From: Intestinibacter sp.
GTDB lineage: Bacteria > Bacillota > Clostridia > Peptostreptococcales > Peptostreptococcaceae
Assembly: GCF_022780145.1 (NCBI RefSeq)
Contig: NZ_JALEXO010000291.1
Location: forward strand, 1-7,331
Length of the DNA stretch: 7,331 nucleotides
Direction of reading: 5' to 3'
Part shown: in pieces, positions 1 to 4,136 of the stretch
Numbering within the stretch: the first letter of the stretch is position 1
Layout of the letters: every line of letters begins with the position of its first letter
The notes under the pieces: model-generated
What the model saw: the letters and a program-made list of their open reading frames with translations, nothing else
Told to the model about the DNA's origin: nothing
Database searches by the model: none
Made by a program: the position numbers and the translations under genes

Positions 1-1
1 A

Positions 2-277
2 GAAAGACAAAATACTTGCTTTAAGTTTTCTAACCCAGGTTCGCTTAGAATATCTATAGAGGAGGCCATGAATGGAGGTATAAGTGATCCGAGAAATGAA
101 AATAAAATAATTAAATTCATAAAAGAAAATGGGTTTATATCAAATAAAGTATCAAGAGAACAATTTGGATTTACAAAAAATCAAAATACAAAATTATTTA
201 AGTCTTTATTAGCTAAGAATTTGATTATTAGTGAGGGAAAAGGTAAATTAACTATTTATAAATTAACTGAAAAATAG
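2..277 (+). CDS. Schlafen/AlbA_2-type ATP-binding regulator, C-terminal fragment (5' end outside window)
   Basis: The reading frame is open from base 2, so the ATG at 68 is internal and not the start. The first ~30 codons read ERQNTCFKFSNPGSLRIS, then GGISDPRN. The NPG and GG-S-PRN signatures are typical of the HATPase_c_4 part of RecG-like or Schlafen (AlbA_2) 'ATP-binding protein' regulators. Directly after this comes a winged-helix-like end: an IIKFIKENGF helix, then SREQFGF, LFKSLLAKNLI and a GKGKLTIYKL wing. In family members I know, roughly 100 residues usually separate SDPRN from the C-terminal winged helix. Here they are almost adjacent, so an in-frame internal deletion is inferred. 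These proteins are thought to be cytoplasmic regulators or defence-associated factors; the exact role is unknown. Codons are strongly A/T-ending, as in the next gene. Family assignment is fairly sure; functionality is doubtful. Confidence 0.7.
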   Translation, partial: ERQNTCFKFSNPGSLRISIEEAMNGGISDPRNENKIIKFIKENGFISNKVSREQFGFTKNQNTKLFKSLLAKNLIISEGKGKLTIYKLTEK

Positions 278-306
278 TTTATAAAAAACTACTTATTATA
301 AACAAT

Positions 307-347
307 GAAGCGAAAAAGAAGCGGAAAATCGAAAAAAGAAGCGAAAA
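307..347 (+). repeat. Imperfect ~11-base direct repeats (GAAGCGAAAA type)
   Basis: GAAGCGAAAAA (307-317), GAAGCGGAAAA (318-328), TCGAAAAAA (329-337) and GAAGCGAAAA (338-347) form a short degenerate tandem array. It lies directly before the ribosome binding site of the HEPN-like gene. If translated from the ATG at 305 it would give a Lys/Arg-rich tail, but no ribosome binding site precedes that ATG. Function is unknown; it may be slippage-derived filler. Confidence 0.5.
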
Positions 348-358
348 GGGGGAAAATA

Positions 359-841
359 GTGAAAAATATAGGAAATATAAAATCGAATATAGATTTGTCT
401 TATGAATATAAAAACTTAGCATTGCAAGATGAGAAAGTAGCGATATTGTTAAAAAATAACCAAGAATATAGACACGCCATATACTTTTTCCTTCAATCTA
501 TGGAAAAATATATAAAATCTAAGATATTTACATTAGTAAATCCAAATTTAGAATATTTTATAAAGAAAAATAAACATCATTCACTAGACGACAGTGTAGA
601 TTTTCTAATTGAAGTGATAAGTTCAGATGAAAATATTAGAAATCAAGTTAAATCTCAATTTAATCAGTACGTATTTAAAGACTTGAATTCGAGAAATTTA
701 CATAATAATCTGAGATATCCATTTTATAATGAGAAAAGGGGTAATTATGTGATAGTGAATTATGATAAAAAGGATTGTGAATATATAGAAGAGATGTTGG
801 AGAATTTGAAAAAATATTTAAAGGACTTAAATCGTATATAA
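359..841 (+). CDS. HEPN-domain-like protein
   Basis: This is a 160-residue, mostly helical protein if it starts at the GTG at 359. That start has AAGGGGG at 346-352 with a 6-base spacer. The same frame also has an ATG at 305 (178 residues), but that start lacks a ribosome binding site and would add a Lys/Arg-rich tail encoded by the repeat, so I prefer 359. HEPN-like features are an early helix with EYRHAIYFFLQSMEKYIKSK (the 'AIYFFxQxxEKYIK' pattern), then HHSLDD, and a late LHNNLRYPFY containing the RYP motif typical of the fold. A clean Rx4-6H ribonuclease motif is not obvious: there is RNLH followed by NNLRYP, so nuclease activity is uncertain. HEPN proteins often act as toxins, RNases or partners of nucleotidyltransferases in defence loci. 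No nucleotidyltransferase partner is adjacent. Codons are A/T-ending, like the gene before it. The fold call is moderately sure; the role is unknown. Confidence 0.65.
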   Translation: MKNIGNIKSNIDLSYEYKNLALQDEKVAILLKNNQEYRHAIYFFLQSMEKYIKSKIFTLVNPNLEYFIKKNKHHSLDDSVDFLIEVISSDENIRNQVKSQFNQYVFKDLNSRNLHNNLRYPFYNEKRGNYVIVNYDKKDCEYIEEMLENLKKYLKDLNRI

Positions 842-878
842 AAACAAGAATTACAAATCAAAAAATTCCTACCCTAAA

Positions 879-897
879 ATATGTATAAGATACATAT
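879..897 (+). promoter_or_regulatory. 19-base palindrome upstream of the viperin-like gene
   Basis: ATATGTAT (879-886), AAG, ATACATAT (890-897) is a perfect 8-base inverted repeat. It ends two bases before the AAAGGGA ribosome binding site (899-905). It could be an operator for a dimeric repressor, or a small RNA hairpin next to the ribosome binding site. A possible -10 (TAAAAT, 875-880) overlaps its left edge, and a weak TTACAA lies 18 bases upstream of that. The dyad itself is certain; its role is inferred. Confidence 0.4.
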
Positions 898-915
898 GAA
901 AGGGATGAAATAATC

Positions 916-1737
916 ATGGAAAAATATAAAGTTAATCTGCACTTGTTAGAAAACTGCAACTATAAATGCAAGCATTGTTTTGCGAAATTCGACAGCAACA
1001 AAATATTGAATTTTTACGATTGGAAGCAAATTATAGATAATTGTATAATGTCCGATGTCAATATCGAGGGATTTAATCTTGCAGGTGGGGAGCCTTTATT
1101 GCATCCTGACTTAACGAAAATAGCGGCTTATATCAAGAGCATGAATTTATACTGTTCTATCATAACTAATGGGATATTGATGGACGATGAGTGGGTGAAA
1201 AATAACGCTAAATATTACGATATGATCGGTTTTTCTATCGATAGCTTCGAGCCTAAGACGCTAATCGATTTGGGTAGAAAAAATATAAAAAACGAGTATC
1301 TTACGAAGGAAAGATTTCTGCACCTGTGTGATATGATAAGAAAATACAATCCGAATTGTAAGATAAAAGTCAATACTGTTGTGAATAAGCTCAACAAAAG
1401 TGAGATGATGTATGACGTCATAAATCGTGCCGATGTGGATAGATGGAAGATTATAAAGATGAGAGTTTTTAAGAATAAGAATTTTAGCAATTTGAGCTTG
1501 GATATTTCTAAGGAGGAATTTGAGGTTTTTCTACAAAATAATCGACGCGGTCAAAATATCGTGAAGGAAGCTACTGTTAGGGCTTCTTATATTATCATTG
1601 ATGCAAATGGATTTTTGATTGATAATAGTAGGGGCTATACTCATGATATTGTGACTGATTGTAGACGAGAGGATTTTTTCAAGGGGTTTGAGAAGCTGAA
1701 TTTTGATAGGGATTTGTATTTTTCTAGATATGCTTAA
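916..1737 (+). CDS. Viperin-like radical SAM enzyme (prokaryotic viperin, probable antiviral ddhNTP synthase)
   Basis: This 273-residue cytoplasmic enzyme begins VNLHLLENCNYKCKHCFA. Cys14, Cys18 and Cys21 form the CxxxCxxC site for the SAM-binding [4Fe-4S] cluster. AGGEPLL (56-62) is the SAM-contacting motif. Viperin-type signatures follow in order: GFSIDSF (105-111), a Gly-Arg at 120-121, KVNTVVNKLN (151-160), RWK (176-178) and SYIIIDANGF (224-233). These parallel human viperin's DSF, IGR, KIN, RWK and SYLILD segments, several of which contact the nucleotide. Known prokaryotic viperins convert CTP, GTP or UTP to 3'-deoxy-3',4'-didehydro nucleotides that block phage transcription; which nucleotide is used here cannot be read from sequence. 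No nucleotide kinase lies alongside, although some relatives have one. The ribosome binding site is AAAGGGA at 899-905. The GNAT gene follows after 26 bases, so the two are probably co-transcribed. Codons drift from C-ending early to T/G-ending late. A generic radical SAM protein is the alternative, but less likely. Confidence 0.85.
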   Translation: MEKYKVNLHLLENCNYKCKHCFAKFDSNKILNFYDWKQIIDNCIMSDVNIEGFNLAGGEPLLHPDLTKIAAYIKSMNLYCSIITNGILMDDEWVKNNAKYYDMIGFSIDSFEPKTLIDLGRKNIKNEYLTKERFLHLCDMIRKYNPNCKIKVNTVVNKLNKSEMMYDVINRADVDRWKIIKMRVFKNKNFSNLSLDISKEEFEVFLQNNRRGQNIVKEATVRASYIIIDANGFLIDNSRGYTHDIVTDCRREDFFKGFEKLNFDRDLYFSRYA

Positions 1738-1763
1738 TTGAAATTTATGGAGGGAGTTTATTT

Positions 1764-2222
1764 ATGTTTAGAAAAAGCACTGAATCAGACTGCAGAGCGA
1801 TATATAATTTGATATGTGATATGGAAAACAAAGAGTTGCCATATGACGAATTTGAAAAAATATATTTTAAGCAGATAAATCGAGATGACATGTACTGCTT
1901 GGTAAATTCTGTTGAGGATGAGGTCATTGCGTTTATAAATCTGCGTTTCGAGGATCAGCTGCATCATTGTGAGAAGATAGCAGAGATAATGGAATTTGTT
2001 GTCGATGCTAGATATAGAAACAGGGGTGTTGGGAAGGATACGTTTGAAGAGGCTAGCAGGATAGCTTTGGATCGTGGATGCAGCCAGATAGAGGTCGCTT
2101 GCAATCAGCTGAGAGTTGATACGCATAGATTTTATGAGAGAGAGGGGATGCATAATTTTCATTATAAGTTTTCTAAAAGGTTAGTTGGTGAGGACGATTG
2201 TGTTAATGTTTTGGGAAGATAA
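1764..2222 (+). CDS. GNAT-family N-acetyltransferase (PhnO-like)
   Basis: This 152-residue GNAT enzyme should transfer an acetyl group from acetyl-CoA to an amine. The N-terminal strand-helix is FRKSTESDCRAIYNLICDME. The acetyl-CoA pyrophosphate loop is R85-N-R-G88-V-G90, preceded by the EFVVDARY strand. The C-terminal motif is DTHRFYEREGMHNFHYKFSK, a classic GNAT ending. QLHHCEKIAEI and the overall layout resemble PhnO-type aminoalkylphosphonate acetyltransferases and their uncharacterised relatives, but the substrate cannot be assigned. The ribosome binding site GGAGGG (1749-1754) has a 9-base spacer. The gene starts 26 bases after the viperin-like gene and shares its codon style, which supports one operon. 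A role connected to viperin is not established: it could protect or modify something in the defence pathway, or be unrelated cargo. The family call is firm. Confidence 0.88.
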   Translation: MFRKSTESDCRAIYNLICDMENKELPYDEFEKIYFKQINRDDMYCLVNSVEDEVIAFINLRFEDQLHHCEKIAEIMEFVVDARYRNRGVGKDTFEEASRIALDRGCSQIEVACNQLRVDTHRFYEREGMHNFHYKFSKRLVGEDDCVNVLGR

Positions 2223-2260
2223 ATTTAATCTTAATTAACTAAAATTTCGGAGGTTGAAAA

Positions 2261-2803
2261 ATGGATTGGATAGAAGACGTCAAGAAAAAAGTAAAAAGAA
2301 AAAATAAAATACTATTTTCCAAAGACAGCGAGTATCTACAAGATTTAGTTTGGTTAATCAACCAGCAGAATCGTCAAATACTAGTATTATGGGCGCTTGA
2401 TTTTGCAGAGGAAATTGTGAAAAAGCTTGAAATAAAATATCCAAATGAAAATAGACCCAGAAATGCTCTAGAGGCAACCAAATTATGGGCTTCTGGGAAA
2501 ATAAAAATTCCGATAGCTAAGCGTGAGATACTTAGTTGCCATGCTTTTGCGAAGGAAATCTCTAATCAAGAAGACATCGCACTATGTCACGCAGTTGGGC
2601 AGGCATGTAGTGTAGTTCATACGAGTGGACATGCAATCGGACTTCCAATCTATGAATTGACTTCTATTGTTTATAAATTAGGGGTTGAAAATTGTGCGGA
2701 TTCTGTTGAAAAACGCAAGCAAGAATACATTGAAAGGCTCATTTATTGGAAAGATAATTACCAAAATTATACTGGTGAATGGGCAAGTTTTCTGATTAAG
2801 TAA
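2261..2803 (+). CDS. Imm5-like putative immunity protein
   Basis: This is a 180-residue soluble, helical protein. The ordered conserved pieces match the family annotated as 'putative immunity protein' (Imm-5-like): LVLWALDFAEEIV (42-54), KYPNENRPRNALEATKLWASGKI (59-81), CHAFAKEI (93-100), ALCHAVGQACSVVHTSGHAIGLPIYELT (107-134) and the closing ERLIYWKDNY. The His and small-residue pattern around HAVGQA..VHTSGHA is the most diagnostic part. The family was named from toxin neighbourhoods, but many members stand alone, as here: no polymorphic toxin is visible, so the immunity role is by name only. The ribosome binding site CGGAGG (2248-2253) has a 7-base spacer. The gap from the GNAT gene is 38 bases, and a hairpin follows directly, so this is probably the last gene of the viperin-GNAT transcript. 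The family call is fairly sure; function is unknown. Confidence 0.75.
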   Translation: MDWIEDVKKKVKRKNKILFSKDSEYLQDLVWLINQQNRQILVLWALDFAEEIVKKLEIKYPNENRPRNALEATKLWASGKIKIPIAKREILSCHAFAKEISNQEDIALCHAVGQACSVVHTSGHAIGLPIYELTSIVYKLGVENCADSVEKRKQEYIERLIYWKDNYQNYTGEWASFLIK

Positions 2804-2810
2804 TTTAATA

Positions 2811-2851
2811 TGCTCCCTTCAAAGCAATAAATTTTTGTTTGATAGGGAGCA
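2811..2851. terminator. Hairpin terminator between convergent genes
   Basis: TGCTCCCT (2811-2818) pairs with AGGGAGCA (2844-2851). TCAAA (2819-2823) extends the stem with TTTGA (2838-2842), leaving one bulged T. The + side is followed by GTTT and later ATTTTT, a weak U-tract. The hairpin lies between the Imm5-like gene (+) and the protease gene (-, stop at 2866), so it probably ends transcripts from both sides. Confidence 0.65.
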
Positions 2852-2865
2852 GTTTAAAAATATTT

Positions 2866-3777
2866 TTAGCATTCCCAGAATCCAGCTAGTTCTTTCTTTA
2901 TTTCTTCATAAGGCATTAAACTAGCCTCTACAATAGACTTGCCTGTTTTTTCTAAATAATATTTTATCATATGATATCCACAAGCATATCCTGCACAAAA
3001 CGGAAGCCCTTCAGGGAAATATCCTTGTGCAGTAGCTATCTCATCGCCGTACAGATATGCTGTTATACTTTCTAGGCCTTGGACATTTAAGTTATCCTTG
3101 ATTATTGGTTTGACGTAATCGTTCAAAGTCTCCATGTCTGTTGTCGTTACCCATGGGCCAAGCATTTCTTCTCCGTATATCCAGGTTGCGAAGTTTTCTG
3201 CTAGGCCTTCGTTGATCATCATTTCTTCTAGAGTTATGTCATTGCTCCATTTTATAAATTGGAATCTGACGTTGTGATTGCATTCATGGGCTAGAACGGA
3301 AGGAATTTTCTTGATGGTATCTTCTCTTGGGAGTAATGATAGGAAGATACTTCCTGGGATTCCGCCGTCACCGCAGCAGGATTCACTTAGTTTTGTGTAT
3401 ACGCTTTCTGGGTCGGGTAATAGTATTGTGTATTTGTATTCTTCGACCTTGAGTTCGACGCCAGCATCGACGAATAGGGATAGTGCTTTTTTGATTGATT
3501 CTGTGCATAATTTCCAAATTGCATCGTCATTGAGGCTTTTTACTTCTTGTGATTTACTTTGATCGATTTCGGATGGAGCCATGTATCCAAGCATTGAGCT
3601 TGCCATTATGACATCGTAGCCACCTTTTTGCTTTGCTTTGATTGGGACATTGTAACAAGCCCATTTATCGGAAAACTCACTCATTAAATCGTATCTATAG
3701 ATATCGTCCTTTTTATCTGGTTTTGCATTAAGTATTTTGTTGTAAACTTTGTCAGAGCGTATTTCTGTAATTTTCAT
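2866..3777 (-). CDS. DUF2268-type predicted zinc metalloprotease
   Basis: This is a 303-residue protein with no signal peptide or membrane segment, so it should be cytoplasmic. The zinc site is H164-E-C-N-H168 (HExxH). NEGLAE follows about 20 residues later with E190/E194 as candidate third ligands, which is the gluzincin layout used by DUF2268 ('predicted Zn-dependent protease') proteins. Other visible family features are a CCGDGGIPGSIFLSL segment before the active site and a GLPFCAGYACGYHMIKYYLEKTG segment near the end. The ATG at 3777 is preferred: AAAGGAG lies 8 bases upstream, whereas a GTG at 3795 sits just upstream of this ribosome binding site and would add six unlikely residues. The gene converges on the Imm5-like gene. 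Substrate and role are unknown; relatives are poorly studied and some are called stress or spore-associated. Codons are C-ending in the first half and T/A-ending at the end. Confidence 0.82.
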   Translation of the reverse strand: MKITEIRSDKVYNKILNAKPDKKDDIYRYDLMSEFSDKWACYNVPIKAKQKGGYDVIMASSMLGYMAPSEIDQSKSQEVKSLNDDAIWKLCTESIKKALSLFVDAGVELKVEEYKYTILLPDPESVYTKLSESCCGDGGIPGSIFLSLLPREDTIKKIPSVLAHECNHNVRFQFIKWSNDITLEEMMINEGLAENFATWIYGEEMLGPWVTTTDMETLNDYVKPIIKDNLNVQGLESITAYLYGDEIATAQGYFPEGLPFCAGYACGYHMIKYYLEKTGKSIVEASLMPYEEIKKELAGFWEC

Positions 3778-3822
3778 ATACTCATCTCCTTTCACTACTA
3801 ATACTAAGATATTACGTAGCGT

Positions 3823-3859
3823 TAATGTAAATAGTTTTTATAAAAAAATATTTACATTA
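3823..3859. promoter_or_regulatory. Long AT-rich dyad upstream of the protease gene
   Basis: TAATGTAAATA (3823-3833) and TATTTACATTA (3849-3859) are a perfect 11-base inverted repeat. After one mismatch, five further T-A pairs continue toward the centre. It lies 46 bases upstream of the protease ATG and is followed on + by a run of T (3860-3866). It may be an operator or promoter region for the protease, or a terminator-like hairpin for rightward transcription. I do not see a convincing -35/-10 pair for the protease. Confidence 0.45.
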
Positions 3860-3889
3860 TTTTTTTATGACTATGAAGGTAAAGAACAA
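3860..3889. repeat. 30-base copy of an internal nhaC segment
   Basis: This stretch matches 6259-6288, inside the nhaC gene, at 28 of 30 bases and in the same orientation. Read on the minus strand it encodes FFTFIVIKK and then a stop; the true gene reads FFTFIGIKKG. The similarity stops sharply on both sides. It may be a remnant of a second nhaC copy or a recombination scar. Confidence 0.55.
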
Positions 3890-3923
3890 ATAGGTATGTA
3901 ATATGCTTAAAAAGGAGCATTTT

Positions 3924-3947
3924 ATGTTGCAAACTAAAATTTTATAG
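3924..3947 (+). CDS. Possible short leader ORF (MLQTKIL)
   Basis: ATG at 3924 opens a seven-codon ORF ending in TAG. A good AAAGGAG ribosome binding site (3911-3917) lies 6 bases upstream. It precedes the MTYIRLRG leader by 31 bases and could be a first regulatory ORF in the rlmA leader. No recognised stalling motif is present. It is translated only if transcription starts upstream of about 3905, and it may be chance. Confidence 0.3.
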   Translation: MLQTKIL

Positions 3948-3955
3948 CTTACTAT
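3927..3955 (+). promoter_or_regulatory. Candidate promoter for the rlmA leader transcript
   Basis: TTGCAA (3927-3932), a 17-base spacer and TACTAT (3950-3955) give a moderate sigma-A match; TATAAAAT (3953-3960) overlaps it. Transcription would begin near 3962, putting the leader ribosome binding site at the extreme 5' end. It is not compatible with translation of the ORF at 3924 on the same RNA, so it competes with an unseen upstream promoter. Confidence 0.25.
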
Positions 3956-3978
3956 AAAATAAAAAGGAGGGAAGCCAA

Positions 3979-4005
3979 ATGACATATATAAGACTAAGAG
4001 GATAG
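3979..4005 (+). CDS. Macrolide-sensing-type leader peptide MTYIRLRG upstream of rlmA
   Basis: This eight-codon ORF reads M-T-Y-I-R-L-R-G and stops at TAG. It has an excellent AGGAGGG ribosome binding site (3965-3971) and a 7-base spacer, stronger than most in the window. Arg-Leu-Arg is the '+x+' motif at which macrolide-bound ribosomes stall, as in the ErmDL (MTHSMRLR...) and MefA (MTASMRLR) leaders. The RLR codons (3991-3999) also lie in a small hairpin, GACTA (3992-3996) with TAGTC (4003-4007). The ORF sits just before a strong hairpin and about 120 bases ahead of an RlmA-type rRNA methyltransferase, whose product modifies the macrolide-binding tunnel region. Drug-dependent stalling here to control rlmA is inferred. 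The ORF is too short for normal gene finders. Confidence 0.65.
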   Translation: MTYIRLRG

Positions 4006-4007
4006 TC

Positions 4008-4052
4008 GCACGGGTTGTGACTGTCATCAAATAAATTGTCATAACTCCGTGC
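4008..4052 (+). promoter_or_regulatory. Attenuator-like hairpin in the rlmA leader
   Basis: GCACGG plus GTTGTGAC (4008-4021) pairs with GTCATAAC, a bulged T and CCGTGC (4038-4052). This gives 14 pairs, one of them G-U, around a 16-base loop. It begins two bases after the leader stop codon and has no U-tract, so it is not a standard terminator. Its right arm contains ATAACTCC (4041-4048), which can instead pair with GGAG-A-TTAT at either downstream ribosome binding site (4078-4086 or 4109-4117). The sequence therefore allows two mutually exclusive folds, as expected of a translational attenuator. Confidence 0.6.
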
Positions 4053-4074
4053 TATTAGACATCAATAGTTAATT

Positions 4075-4136
4075 TAAGGAGATTATGAACAATGAAAAAA
4101 TTAAATAAGGAGATTATGAACAATGAAAAAATTAAA
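4075..4136 (+). repeat. 31-base perfect tandem duplication of ribosome binding site and start codon
   Basis: 4075-4105 and 4106-4136 are identical copies carrying AAGGAG, ATTATGAACA and ATGAAAAAATTAAA. The second copy holds the real rlmA start (ATG 4123, AAGGAG 4107-4112). Because 31 is not a multiple of three, the first copy's ATG (4092) opens a different frame that ends at TGA 4143-4145, inside rlmA. A second ATG in the first copy (4085) gives MNNEKIK and stops at 4106-4108. Confidence 0.95.

Noticed and set aside
68..277. 69-residue stand-alone wHTH protein starting at ATG 68
   Set aside because: The frame is open back to base 2 and encodes a recognisable NPG...GGISDPRN segment continuous with it, so the ATG is internal to a longer gene.
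275..291. Small hairpin TAGTTT...AAACTA after the Schlafen fragment
   Set aside because: Only six A/T-rich pairs and no T-run, so too weak to call a terminator.
307..347. Plasmid-type iterons
   Set aside because: The repeats are short, degenerate and purine-rich, with no replication gene nearby.
1215..2162. Minus-strand ORFs opposite the viperin and GNAT genes
   Set aside because: They are shadows of strongly supported + strand genes; the hydrophobic look comes from the antisense of A/T-rich codons.
3278..3562. 94-residue + strand ORF inside the protease gene
   Set aside because: It is antisense to the HECNH region of a well-supported gene, with low-complexity Ser-rich content and no ribosome binding site.
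3778..3795. GTG start at 3795 for the protease
   Set aside because: The GTG lies directly upstream of the AAAGGAG ribosome binding site, which serves the ATG at 3777, so translation from 3795 would pass through that site.
3857..4042. 61-residue minus-strand ORF ending FFTFIVIKK
   Set aside because: Only its last ~10 codons resemble NhaC; the rest is antisense to the leader ORFs and hairpin, with no ribosome binding site. Kept only as evidence for the 30-base nhaC fragment.
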